The translations under genes were made by a program, and so were the position numbers. Below, piece after piece: positions 23,879 through 32,758 of a stretch of DNA of 64,000 nucleotides. How positions within the stretch are numbered: position 1 is the first letter of the stretch; every line of letters begins with the position of its first letter. Source of the stretch: Bacteroidales bacterium (GTDB lineage Bacteria > Bacteroidota > Bacteroidia > Bacteroidales > UBA932); the NCBI GenBank assembly GCA_004554455.1, contig SFMG01000002.1, positions 76,093 through 140,092 on the forward strand, in the 5' to 3' direction. The notes beneath the pieces are model-generated. The model was not told the DNA's origin. It saw only the letters and a list, made by a program, of their open reading frames with translations, and ran no database searches.

Positions 23879-25468
23879 CTACTCGTCCTTCACGCACCTG
23901 AGCGCTGCGGCACCTGAATTGTGCGGCATCTGGGAAATCGTGACCCTGCCGAGAGGGTAGGCCGAAAGCGAGAAGGTGGTCATCAGAACCGCCATATTGT
24001 ATTTCACGACTCCGGAGCTGGTCGAACTTCCCAGAGCCGAGGAAGTGAGCAGGTAGTTCACCGACGAATTGCCGTAGTAAGCCTCGACCGTGGAATTGGA
24101 TGAGGATATGAGATTCTTGTTGTAGGCCCCGTTGTAGAGCATTCCGCTGAAGACGAAGTTGAATCCGGCCTCGTTGAACCTGGCGACGGTGGCGTAGTCG
24201 GCATCGGCGTCCCACATCAGCGCATTCCTGTCGGTCTGCGCCCCGCTTTCCCCGAGCACGGTGCTCTTGTTGGAATAGCCGCAAAGGGCGAAATATTCGG
24301 CACGGGTAGGTATATGCCAGCCTTTCGGACATATACCCTGCACAGCCTCGAAGGAGCTGTAGTTGCTGTCGTCAAGGGTCACGCAGAGTGCGGCTTCCGG
24401 GGTGTAGAGATAACCCTTTTCCCGAATGGACGCCGCATCGGTGAGAGCCGTGCATACGCTGCCGTCGGAGCTGTATGGATAGAAGATGCTGCCGTTTGAA
24501 GGGTCCGCGGAAGGCGAACTGCCGGACGGTACGTAGGCCAGAGGGGAAGCCATCCAGCTGCGCCCGCCTATGCTGACCGTCTCGTAACGCACTCCGTCAT
24601 AGACGAAATAGCCGTCATATTCCTCGAATGGCACTTCGTATGCTCCCGCATCCAAGTTGCCGCCGTCTTCCCAGGCGAGTATGTCACCCGAAATGGAGGC
24701 GCTGACCTGATCGGCGCTGACCTGGGCCGTGATGGTATAGGCATAGCCCGGCCTGAGGGAAGCGTTGCTTATGCCCGACAGAATGGTGCTGCCGTTCTTG
24801 ATTTCGACCGAAAGTCCGAAGGAGGAGAGGTCCTGGGGAACGAGCACGGCGCTGTAGAGCTTGCCTGGGGTGATTTCCTCGGCAGTCACATTGCATGCCT
24901 CCGCCTCCGGATCGGCAACTACGCTTATGCTGCCGTCATCGTTCCTGGTGATAAGCGCGCTCGGGTTTACGCCCTTGAGCTGAACGGAGCCCACAGCCAC
25001 GTCAAAGTCCGCCTTTATGACCACGTTTATCTGCGAGAACTGGTGGCGGAACTTGGCCAGGACGGCATCGGAGCTCGGATAGACCCCGTTCTCCACGGCC
25101 AGCATGAAATCGGAGGCCTCCGTTCCGGCACTCTGGTCCTGCGCAACCGTGAAACTCTCCGGGAAGCCGGCCTCGGAATAAGGATACCAGGCCGTAACGC
25201 GGCACTTGCGGCCTCCGTCGGCATACCACTTGAGATCTCCGCTGAAACAGTTGCCGTCATAGCTCATCCTTTCGTTGGCGGCGTAAATGCTGCCGTCGTC
25301 CTCCATCTTCAGCTCCACTCCTATCTCGTCGCCGGAGTTGAAATTGAGGCTCAGCGCCCTCGTGATTATAGGCTCGAGCCTGACGGACGCAGGCGGAAGA
25401 ACTTCGTTTCCCTTGTTGCAGGCGGCCAGCAGCAAGACGGCGGCCGAAAAGATTGCTGTCTTTTTCAT
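23879..25468 (-). CDS. Fimbrillin-like lipoprotein with C-terminal FISUMP domain
   Basis: A 529-residue lipoprotein (MKKTAIFSAAVLLLAAC, Cys17). The N-terminal half is fimbrillin/Mfa-like beta sandwich, with typical FNSGDEIGVEL, CFSGDLKWY and FRHQFSQINVVIKADF segments. The C-terminal part (about 325-529) is a FISUMP domain: VSIGGRSWMASPLAY, GYLYTPEAAL, GICPKGWHIPTRAEY and AALRCVKD at the very end. It is probably displayed on the surface as a pilin-like or adhesive protein. The start is MKKTAIFS; the frame upstream of it lies inside the neighbouring barrel gene. It is the last gene of the five-gene cassette, 13 bases after the barrel gene. Confidence 0.85.
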   Translation of the reverse strand: MKKTAIFSAAVLLLAACNKGNEVLPPASVRLEPIITRALSLNFNSGDEIGVELKMEDDGSIYAANERMSYDGNCFSGDLKWYADGGRKCRVTAWYPYSEAGFPESFTVAQDQSAGTEASDFMLAVENGVYPSSDAVLAKFRHQFSQINVVIKADFDVAVGSVQLKGVNPSALITRNDDGSISVVADPEAEACNVTAEEITPGKLYSAVLVPQDLSSFGLSVEIKNGSTILSGISNASLRPGYAYTITAQVSADQVSASISGDILAWEDGGNLDAGAYEVPFEEYDGYFVYDGVRYETVSIGGRSWMASPLAYVPSGSSPSADPSNGSIFYPYSSDGSVCTALTDAASIREKGYLYTPEAALCVTLDDSNYSSFEAVQGICPKGWHIPTRAEYFALCGYSNKSTVLGESGAQTDRNALMWDADADYATVARFNEAGFNFVFSGMLYNGAYNKNLISSSNSTVEAYYGNSSVNYLLTSSALGSSTSSGVVKYNMAVLMTTFSLSAYPLGRVTISQMPHNSGAAALRCVKDE

Positions 25469-25481
25469 ATATATTCGATTT

Positions 25482-26975
25482 TTAGAATTCATATCCGAAA
25501 GATATTTCGCCCTTGAAGCGGTCCGCACCCGGCAGCAACGAAATGCCGAAGGCGCGCATATAACTAAGGTCGAGGCGGACGAACAGCCCCTTCCAGAAGG
25601 AATACTTGCCCTGCAGTCCGACGGCGATGCGGGCGGCGGACATATATTCGACGGCCCTGGCGTCCCAATCGGAGAGACGGAAAGCCTCGCTGGCGACTCC
25701 GCTGTCCGCATTCACGTCGCGTCCGCTATCCCTTACGGCTCCGTCCGCATAGAGGAGGGAGGCGCCGATTCCGAAATGTCCCAGCTTGCGCATATAGGCG
25801 GCTTCGGCCTCCCAGGACGCGCTCCTGCGTTCAAGTATATATGGGTAGAGCTGGCTCATATAGTCTGCGCCGCCGGAAAAGCCGAGCGCCGCAGTTACGC
25901 TGTTGCGGCCGTCCTCTAAGCCATAGTCCAGACGGAGAGTGCCCTGCTGACGCCCCAGTATGGGCCTTGAGCTCAGTTCGCGGTACTTGCTTAACCCGCC
26001 TTCGGTGTAGCGTTCTAGCACGGTCTCGCTATTGACAAGCTGACGGAAGGACGCAGTGGCGCGGAAGGAGTGGAGGGCGCCGGCCCGCAGCATGTCCCAG
26101 CCCAGGTCGAGGTCGGCGTTGTGGGAAGGGAAGCGGAACCAGATCTGCTGCTTCTCACCGGCACGGCCAGAGGCATATCTGTAGTCCAGAGCGGCATAGA
26201 AGCGGCCTTTCTGCAGCTGCACACCCGCTCCGGCCGAGAGCTCCCTCAGAGGGAAGCCGTTTACCCCGGCTTCGGCCAGATGCACGCCGCTGCCATCCCA
26301 CAGCTCGTAGCTTCCGTACATGAGGCCCTTGTCCAGGAAGGCGTAGAAACTGTCCTTGGTGCCTATCTGCTTGGCCACAGGGGTCTCGGATTTCTTCCCG
26401 AAGATGAGATTGAGGCCAAGGGAAAGGTCTCCCCTGTGCCACACCGCACCGGGAGCCACACTCAGGTCCAGACAGTAATTCGAATATCTCAGGTCCTTGC
26501 GCTTGGTGTAATTTGCAGAACTGAAATTCAGGGCCCCGCCTATGCGCCACTGCCCGGTGAGGTCGGTCGAAAAGGCGCCGGTGAAGGCATAGAGCTGACG
26601 ACTCTTGCGCCCGGGTGTAAACTCCAGCACGTCCAGCGGCCACCACTGAGGGTCGAGCAGCATAGAGCCGCACATGTCGGATCCACCCATCTGCTCGAAA
26701 TGGAAGGAACCCTCCATTGACATTCTCCGGAGATGTACCAGGGAATAGACACGCGCCCCGGCCGTCCAGGGAAGTGAGCCCTCCCAGGTCTGCCTGAAGC
26801 CGCCCGCCTCCATTCCGGAATAGAGCTCGGCCAAGGCAGACTTCGCCACGGCAGTGTCCTGCCTTATGCCTGCCGGGTTATCCGAATCCAGCCACAGATT
26901 GCGGGGAGACTGGGCTCCCGCCAGGGTCGCGGCAAGCAGAAAGAGTGCCGTGACTATTGTCGGTTTCCTATTCAC
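25482..26975 (-). CDS. DUF6850-like outer-membrane beta-barrel protein
   Basis: A 497-residue protein with a signal peptide (KPTIVTALFLLAATLAGAQ) and long alternating beta segments ending in an aromatic residue (ISFGYEF), as in outer-membrane barrels. Its place next to a DUF4876 gene and a TonB-dependent receptor, and its size, fit DUF6850. No ATG gives a signal peptide: the best start is a GTG at 26975, which overlaps the DUF4876 stop by 8 bases and suggests coupling. The function is unknown; it may be a second channel or surface partner of the receptor. Confidence 0.75.
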   Translation of the reverse strand: MNRKPTIVTALFLLAATLAGAQSPRNLWLDSDNPAGIRQDTAVAKSALAELYSGMEAGGFRQTWEGSLPWTAGARVYSLVHLRRMSMEGSFHFEQMGGSDMCGSMLLDPQWWPLDVLEFTPGRKSRQLYAFTGAFSTDLTGQWRIGGALNFSSANYTKRKDLRYSNYCLDLSVAPGAVWHRGDLSLGLNLIFGKKSETPVAKQIGTKDSFYAFLDKGLMYGSYELWDGSGVHLAEAGVNGFPLRELSAGAGVQLQKGRFYAALDYRYASGRAGEKQQIWFRFPSHNADLDLGWDMLRAGALHSFRATASFRQLVNSETVLERYTEGGLSKYRELSSRPILGRQQGTLRLDYGLEDGRNSVTAALGFSGGADYMSQLYPYILERRSASWEAEAAYMRKLGHFGIGASLLYADGAVRDSGRDVNADSGVASEAFRLSDWDARAVEYMSAARIAVGLQGKYSFWKGLFVRLDLSYMRAFGISLLPGADRFKGEISFGYEF

Positions 26976-28200
26976 GCAATGACTGTTTTTCAAGTTCGAC
27001 AAAATCCTCCGAAGAGTTGTTGCTGTCCGCAAGGACCTCGTAGCCGGCTTCTTCCGAGGCCTTTTCATCCCGTTTCCTGGCCACCACCCGGCTGTCGTAA
27101 ACGGCGGACAGGAATACATATCCCGCATCCAGCTCGTCCAGGAGCCGCTTCACGTTGGTAGAGGAGGAGGCGGTGAAGACCTCGACCGCATCAAGCACCC
27201 ATTCCGGAGGGCAGGCGAGCACCTTCGAGCCGTTGGTGGATCCGGGTATGGGCACTATTGCCCCCTCGGAGGCGATGTACTCCTGCATAGTGACACCTTT
27301 CGCCCTGTAGAGCACGGCGGTCGGGGATGCCATGGATATCATCGTGGCGTTGATGCTCGGATTGGTCTTGGTCAGGCAGTGGAGTATGTGGTCCTGCTCT
27401 ATCTCCGAGCCCGGCACGGGGTTGTAGTCCTTGTTCGGGAAAAGATTGGCATCGTACATCACGAAGTAGCCCTTCCTGTTCAGGTTCACGGACAGAGGGT
27501 AGCTGGCCGCGTGGTCTATGGCTCCGCGTATGCAGAGCACGGCATCCTCACCGGGTTGCAGAGGAAAAGTGTGCCCGTCCCCGCCGAACTGCCACACCGC
27601 GTCCGCTATAGGCACGAAATCGGGCAGCCTGTCGTTTCCTTCGGCATCCCTGACCAGGAAAGGATTGCTTGCCGTGGCGTTGTAAGGATGGAGGGTGCCG
27701 AAGCAGAGACTGTCCAGATAGCGGGTCTGAAGGTCATTGTTGTGTATTATCACATACTGGTCGGCCTGGTAATTGCCCTCGGCCGGGGCCTTGCGGCAGC
27801 CGCCGGAATATATCTCCTTGATCACCAGGCTTCCCGCGCGGGAGTGCTTCATTTTCAGGACCAGTTTCTGTCCCGAAGAAACCAGGGAATATCTGTCTGT
27901 CGTGGCGTTGAACACGTCCTCCCCGTCCCTGTCGCTGGCACTGATGCGGTACAGTCCGGCCGGCAGACGGAAATGGGCGCGCCCTTCCCCGTCGGTAGAA
28001 CGCAGATATGCATATCCGAGGTTCACATCCTCGGCACGCAGGTCCACGCCCGCCCGTACGAAGGAGGCATAGTCCCCGCCGTAGTCCAGTTCCACCGTCA
28101 GATCGAAGACATAGCCTTCATAAGGGTCGTGTCCCGCAGGATTGCAGGAGGAGAACAGGACCGCCGCCAGCAGCGCTATGGTATGAAATGGGCCTTTCAT
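26968..28200 (-). CDS. DUF4876 surface lipoprotein
   Basis: A 410-residue lipoprotein (MKGPFHTIALLAAVLFSSC, Cys19). An N-terminal carboxypeptidase-regulatory-like sandwich (ELDYGGDYASFVRAGVDL to AGLYRISASDRDGED) is followed by the DUF4876 body: SLVIKEIYSGGCRKAP, YQADQYVIIHNND and DAVLCIRGAIDHAASYP. Such proteins pair with TonB-dependent receptors in Bacteroidota and are thought to be surface-exposed partners. It lies 5 bases after the receptor gene and overlaps the barrel gene by 8. Confidence 0.85.
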   Translation of the reverse strand: MKGPFHTIALLAAVLFSSCNPAGHDPYEGYVFDLTVELDYGGDYASFVRAGVDLRAEDVNLGYAYLRSTDGEGRAHFRLPAGLYRISASDRDGEDVFNATTDRYSLVSSGQKLVLKMKHSRAGSLVIKEIYSGGCRKAPAEGNYQADQYVIIHNNDLQTRYLDSLCFGTLHPYNATASNPFLVRDAEGNDRLPDFVPIADAVWQFGGDGHTFPLQPGEDAVLCIRGAIDHAASYPLSVNLNRKGYFVMYDANLFPNKDYNPVPGSEIEQDHILHCLTKTNPSINATMISMASPTAVLYRAKGVTMQEYIASEGAIVPIPGSTNGSKVLACPPEWVLDAVEVFTASSSTNVKRLLDELDAGYVFLSAVYDSRVVARKRDEKASEEAGYEVLADSNNSSEDFVELEKQSLRE

Positions 28201-28205
28201 CTCTG

Positions 28206-30971
28206 TCAGAATTTGAGCCTGCAGGTGAGTCCGTAGTAGAATGCGGGGGTCAGAATGGCTCCCACACCCGTGGCTTTCGAAATCACGTAAGGCCTGGAGT
28301 TGGTGAAATTATTTGCGAAGAAGGAGAGACTCAGGTGTTGGCCTATCTCCTTTGTTATGCTGAGGTTGGCCGAGCAGTAGAAGCCGTATCCGTCCTGCGC
28401 GAAGGTGTAAATGTTGGATGCCGTGAGCATCAGATTTCGGTACTGCGGGTCGGACTTCATCTCCTCGGTGAACTCGTACAGCTGCCCGTCCTCGACGCTC
28501 AGGAAAGACTGCGGCCACAGTTCCATATATCCCTCGGAATTGGCCTGCGCTCCCGGTGCGGCCAGGTTGCGCGAACGGTTGAGCAACGACATCTCCAGAC
28601 GGCAGGTAATGACGAGCCGGGCCTGGGGTATGTGGGTGATGGCCGTCAGGTTGGCATCTATATTATGGCTTATCCTGCCGCATACCAGCGAATTGCCCTT
28701 GTAGCCGTTAGGATATATTCCCACGAACTCGTACGAGCGCCCGCTTATCGACGAATGCGAGCCGCCACGATAGTAGCTGCCGAGGCTGTCGTCCCTGTAG
28801 CGGGTCCAGCTGTAGGAGGCGTCGGCACGGAAGGAGGTGCGTATGGGCTTGATTTCCGGAAAGTCCACGGTCAGTTCGGCACCGGCCCTGTACATATCCC
28901 GGCCGTTGCCCTGCATTGTGTTCTTCACAAAGGTCTTGTCTGTGATTCCCGGAACCATGGCGGTCCAGAACTCATTCTCGCCTCCCCTTATGAAGACCTC
29001 TCCGCTGCGCCTGTCCACCTTGATCTGTGCATCCTCAGGGGCGGTCCAGCCCTCCGGCTTCGTCCACATCGTGTAGGAAAACGGGGTGTAGCTGTCGATC
29101 AGGCGGTAGGGATTGCGGGTGACATTGCAGAAGCCCACGGCACTGAGACTGAAGTCGCCGAATTCCATTTCCAGGGCGAATTCGGAGTTGCTGTTGCGCT
29201 GCCAGCGCAGTTCCGGATTGTAAATGGTCGTATAAGGCAGGGTGTAATAGACATAGGCCGAGTTCTCCCCATAGGAAAGCTGGAAGGTCTCCTTGTCCCA
29301 GTATTCCTGCTTCGGGTAGAGTATGAAGAAAGACGGCAGTTTCTCGGTGATACCCCAGCCGCCGCGTATGGCGAAGTGCCTGCCCAGTTCCCAGCGCAGG
29401 TTCAGTCGCGGGGACCAGGTGACGGTATGGCGGTAGGGACTGCCCTCGATGAATACCTTCTCCATGCGCAGGCCGGCCGACAGGTCCAGCTTCGTTTCCC
29501 CGACAGGCAGTTTAAGTCTCTCCTCTACATAGGCGGAGAGATTGTGCATAAAAGGATATTGGATATATGAACGGGGACGGAAACCGTCGTCGGCGAGCTC
29601 CGGTTCAAGGTAATATTCTCCCTGTCCCACATTTCCGTTGGCCTTCCACTGCAGTCCGGCCTTGAGGCGGCTGTCCAGCCCGCCCCATCTGCGCGTCCAT
29701 TCGTATTTGAGCTCGGAAGCCAGGTCCAGTTCCTTGGAGTCCACGATATAGTCCGAAAACCAGTTCAGCGGCAGGCTGGATGCCAGGTAATAGCCCTCTT
29801 TTTCGGAATGTACCGCCGGCTTGTGGGAGGCGTAGTCATTGTAGCCGTGAGTGTGTGACAGATTGTCCTGGAAACAGACTGAGAAATCCCACTTGAGATT
29901 CGTGATCCAGGATTTGTTTGCCAGGAAAGTCATTGCCACATTGCCCCGGAAGACATTGTCCCTCACCTTTGAATACTCTCCGGAATAGGCGTCGGGATCG
30001 TCCTTGCTGTTCATTCCGCCTATATTGCCCGAAATGCTGGCTTCGAAACGCAGTTTGCGGGCGAAGGTGTTGCTGTAGTTGAGGGTGATGCCGCGTCTGG
30101 TGTACGATTCGTATGGGCTGATTAGCTGCTTTGTGGCCCTGGCCCACTCCAGGGAGGCGTTCAGCACTCCCCTGTCCTTCTGCAGGTCGAAGCCCTTGGA
30201 GGCCGAGAACTGCCAGGTCCGGGGGTTGACCGAGACGCTGACGCTGTAAGGACTCCGGCCCTTCCTGGTGTTGACCTTCACCATTCCCGAGTTGAGGTCC
30301 CCGTACTCGGCGGACGGCACTCCGGTGATGACTTCCACGGACTCTATGTTGTCCACGGACAGACTCCTGGTGTCCATTCCGTTCATACCGGCAAGTCCGG
30401 CGTTGTTACCCATTCTCACCCCGTCTATCTCGAGGGCTGTTCCGAAGGCGGCATTGGCCTCCGAAGAGCCGCCGGCCCTCAGGGAAAGAGCATTGGCGGA
30501 GGTCAGGTCGGGATTGACCGTCTTCCCACCCGGCAGGAGGGCCACCATATCCGCCATATTCGACATCTGCAGGTGGTCCATGGCCTCGCGGCCGAGGGTG
30601 TGGGATGTGCTCAGGCCATCCTTAGGCCGCTGCGCAGTTACCACCACCTCATCCAGGGCGAGCGAGCTTACGGACATAAGGATGACCAGACTGTCAAGGT
30701 CACGGGATGCGTCCAGCTCCAGGGATGTATCGACATATCCCAGACAGCTGGCCTTCAGCACATAGCGGCCACGTTGCACGTTTTCGAAAAGGAACTCCCC
30801 GTCCGCAGCGCTGACCGCCCAGAGATAATCCTCCCCGAGACTGAGCACGACTCCGACGAGGGCGTCCCCACTGTCAGCGTCCAGCACCCTGCCCGACACA
30901 CGGCCGCCTGCCGGTCCGGCTTGACACAGAACCGGCAGGAGCAGCGTCAATATGACCAATGCCCTGCGCAT
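28206..30971 (-). CDS. TonB-dependent outer-membrane receptor
   Basis: A 921-residue receptor. It has a signal peptide, an N-terminal carboxypeptidase-D regulatory-like domain (GRVSGRVLDADSGDALVGVV, about 22-105), a plug (ALDEVVVTAQRPKDGLS, with LSLRAGGSSEANAAF and VEVITGVPSAEYGD) and a 22-strand barrel ending YGLTCRLKF. It imports a ligand across the outer membrane with TonB energy. It lacks a neighbouring SusD, and its partner is a DUF4876 protein, so it is not a classical Sus pair. Metal, haem or peptide cargo are all possible; the sequence does not say which. Confidence 0.92.
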   Translation of the reverse strand: MRRALVILTLLLPVLCQAGPAGGRVSGRVLDADSGDALVGVVLSLGEDYLWAVSAADGEFLFENVQRGRYVLKASCLGYVDTSLELDASRDLDSLVILMSVSSLALDEVVVTAQRPKDGLSTSHTLGREAMDHLQMSNMADMVALLPGGKTVNPDLTSANALSLRAGGSSEANAAFGTALEIDGVRMGNNAGLAGMNGMDTRSLSVDNIESVEVITGVPSAEYGDLNSGMVKVNTRKGRSPYSVSVSVNPRTWQFSASKGFDLQKDRGVLNASLEWARATKQLISPYESYTRRGITLNYSNTFARKLRFEASISGNIGGMNSKDDPDAYSGEYSKVRDNVFRGNVAMTFLANKSWITNLKWDFSVCFQDNLSHTHGYNDYASHKPAVHSEKEGYYLASSLPLNWFSDYIVDSKELDLASELKYEWTRRWGGLDSRLKAGLQWKANGNVGQGEYYLEPELADDGFRPRSYIQYPFMHNLSAYVEERLKLPVGETKLDLSAGLRMEKVFIEGSPYRHTVTWSPRLNLRWELGRHFAIRGGWGITEKLPSFFILYPKQEYWDKETFQLSYGENSAYVYYTLPYTTIYNPELRWQRNSNSEFALEMEFGDFSLSAVGFCNVTRNPYRLIDSYTPFSYTMWTKPEGWTAPEDAQIKVDRRSGEVFIRGGENEFWTAMVPGITDKTFVKNTMQGNGRDMYRAGAELTVDFPEIKPIRTSFRADASYSWTRYRDDSLGSYYRGGSHSSISGRSYEFVGIYPNGYKGNSLVCGRISHNIDANLTAITHIPQARLVITCRLEMSLLNRSRNLAAPGAQANSEGYMELWPQSFLSVEDGQLYEFTEEMKSDPQYRNLMLTASNIYTFAQDGYGFYCSANLSITKEIGQHLSLSFFANNFTNSRPYVISKATGVGAILTPAFYYGLTCRLKF

Positions 30972-30990
30972 TGTCTGGGCGTTAATCTAT

Positions 30991-32550
30991 TCAGTCCTTG
31001 ATGCAGCGGACGCTTCCGGCTATTCTGTAACCTTGTTTTGATCCGTTACAGGTGTAATCTGCTGCGTTTGCCTTGTTACTCATTGGCATAAGGCCCCAGA
31101 ACATCAGATTGGTGATACCTTGGGACGGATCGGATGCATTCACATAGCTGCACGAAGCATAGGAAGATGTGGTGAGGTAGCCACTGGTTGTAATTCCGGG
31201 ATATGCGTTAAGCACACCCGAAAGCGCTGCATATTTGACATTTATATTGGCGATGGAAACAAATCCTGAAGGATTCAGGTTGAAGCCGTCTTCATTGAGC
31301 ATCGACAGAGAACCGTTGGTCCCGTTGTAATAAGGAGCGGAAGCATTGGTGGCGATAGGAGAAACCGCTTTGCCAACAAGATTGACAATGTCGTCTATGA
31401 CAGGCAGTCTCCAGCCCTCAGGACATATTCCGCGGGTGCCCTCAAGGCTCTTTGCCGTCTCCACATCTTTTAAATCTCCTACCTTGAGACCGGCAGCCAC
31501 CTCGAACTGATAAAGGAAACCGCGCTCACGGATTACGTCCAAATCGCTTGAGAAAACCGCAGACGCTCCACTGGCCACAATAGGGTAGTAGATGCCGGAA
31601 GTTACATGACTGGTGTAATTAGTTATGATGTTCTTACTTACCCGGGCAGAATCAATCAGATTTTCCGGCACCATTCCCTCCGGTACGTAACGGAGGTTCT
31701 CGGCGGTCCAGAATTTGCCGTCCTTCAGTTTGACTACCTTGTAGCTTTCACCTCCGAGCTCGAAGCTGACCTTCTCCTTGACTATATTTATAAAGGATGA
31801 AAGTATCTGCTCGCCGCTGACCATGTTCTCGATCAGAAGGGCGGCGGAGTTTGAAGGGATATCGGCCACGCAGGCGCCTATGCTGAGCAGATTGTCCTTG
31901 ACTCCCACCTTTTTCAGAACGAGGGACTCCGAAGTGAGTGCCCTGGTGGAGTTGAACACGAGGGAGAGACTGTAAGTGCCCTGCTTCACTCCACTTGCAA
32001 GAGCGTCGGCCGCAGCGGAAGGATAAACGAGGAAGTTCGCTTCCACCGTGTCACTTTCCTCTATGTATTCGGCGTGGAAGGCCCCGTCGGCATAGTCGGG
32101 AACGAAGGTCACCGAGGAGATGGAAACGGTGTAGATAGGGAGGACGTAGCGGGTGTCATCGACAAGGACGATCACGAGGGTGTTGCCCTCTACGCTTACG
32201 CTTTTGAAGAAGGCGTCGCCTTTTTCACCCTGGGCGCCGGTGTCGCCTTTCTCTCCCTGAGGACCCTGAGGGCCGGTGGCGCCGGTGTCTCCGGTGTCAC
32301 CCTTCTCTCCGTCCTTGATGGTGGCCTGGGTATTGTCTGAGAAATAGATTACGTATCCGTCGGAAATGGTTTCTACCTTTGTTACCGAAACCATGTTGTC
32401 CACGGCGCTTTTGAGAGTGGCGAGGTCACCGCTGAGGGCCTCGACTTGAGTTTCGAGATTGTCCAGACGGCCGTCCAGCTCGTCCAGCCTGCTGCAGGAT
32501 GCCGAAAGAAGTACGGCAGCTGACAGAATGATTGACAGATACTTCTTCAT
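30991..32550 (-). CDS. Collagen-like surface lipoprotein with coiled coil and FISUMP domain
   Basis: A 519-residue lipoprotein (MKKYLSIILSAAVLLSASC, Cys19). In order: a heptad coiled coil (LDELDGRLDNLETQVEAL, about 22-50) like the DUF4988 trimer stalk; a short beta segment; an uninterrupted collagen-like run of 11 Gly-X-Y triplets (81-113) rich in GEKGDTG; beta domains; and a C-terminal FISUMP domain (GKFWTAENLRYVPEG, RGICPEGWRLPVIDD, GSVRCIKD). It probably forms a trimeric stalk on the cell surface. First gene of the five-gene cassette, 19 bases before the receptor gene. Confidence 0.87.
   Translation of the reverse strand: MKKYLSIILSAAVLLSASCSRLDELDGRLDNLETQVEALSGDLATLKSAVDNMVSVTKVETISDGYVIYFSDNTQATIKDGEKGDTGDTGATGPQGPQGEKGDTGAQGEKGDAFFKSVSVEGNTLVIVLVDDTRYVLPIYTVSISSVTFVPDYADGAFHAEYIEESDTVEANFLVYPSAAADALASGVKQGTYSLSLVFNSTRALTSESLVLKKVGVKDNLLSIGACVADIPSNSAALLIENMVSGEQILSSFINIVKEKVSFELGGESYKVVKLKDGKFWTAENLRYVPEGMVPENLIDSARVSKNIITNYTSHVTSGIYYPIVASGASAVFSSDLDVIRERGFLYQFEVAAGLKVGDLKDVETAKSLEGTRGICPEGWRLPVIDDIVNLVGKAVSPIATNASAPYYNGTNGSLSMLNEDGFNLNPSGFVSIANINVKYAALSGVLNAYPGITTSGYLTTSSYASCSYVNASDPSQGITNLMFWGLMPMSNKANAADYTCNGSKQGYRIAGSVRCIKD
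32212..32310 (-). repeat. Collagen-like Gly-X-Y coding repeat
   Basis: Eleven consecutive Gly-X-Y triplets (GEK, GDT, GDT, GAT, GPQ, GPQ, GEK, GDT, GAQ, GEK, GDA). The DNA is correspondingly repetitive. Confidence 0.9.
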
Positions 32551-32568
32551 ACCATTGGGGATTTGGTG

Positions 32569-32600
32569 TAAATATAAAAAAAAGAGAGATCAATGCAAAA
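32569..32600 (-). promoter_or_regulatory. Promoter of the surface cassette, overlapping the tRNA terminator
   Basis: Minus strand TTTTG (32600-32596), 19 bases, TATATTTA (32576-32569, one mismatch in the last base). The -33 element is the loop of the tRNA-Gly terminator and the -7 box starts at its last U. The predicted leader is about 13 bases. Confidence 0.5.
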
Positions 32601-32614
32601 GCATTGTTCTCTCT
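32576..32614 (-). terminator. Terminator behind tRNA-Gly
   Basis: Minus strand AGAGAGA-A-CAATGC, loop TTTT, GCATTG-A-TCTCTCT, then eight T. Strong intrinsic terminator with one internal mismatch. Confidence 0.9.
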
Positions 32615-32690
<76 letters not shown>

Positions 32691-32710
32691 ATTGCCGTTG
32701 TTTGGGACTG

Positions 32711-32741
32711 CAAATATAGGCAAGATTTTTCCAAATGCAAA
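32711..32741 (-). promoter_or_regulatory. Promoter of tRNA-Gly
   Basis: Minus strand TTTG (32741-32738), 19 bases, TATATTTG (32718-32711): a perfect consensus match, about 15 bases upstream of the mature tRNA. Confidence 0.85.
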
Positions 32742-32758
32742 CTTTTTTTAAAAAAATC

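Noticed and set aside
28008..29570. Plus-strand open frame of 520 codons opposite the TonB receptor
   Set aside because: Shadow of the receptor gene; composition is artificial and no motif is present.
32212..32310. Collagen-like repeat as a CRISPR or satellite
   Set aside because: It is in frame, encodes Gly-X-Y triplets and lacks repeat-spacer structure.
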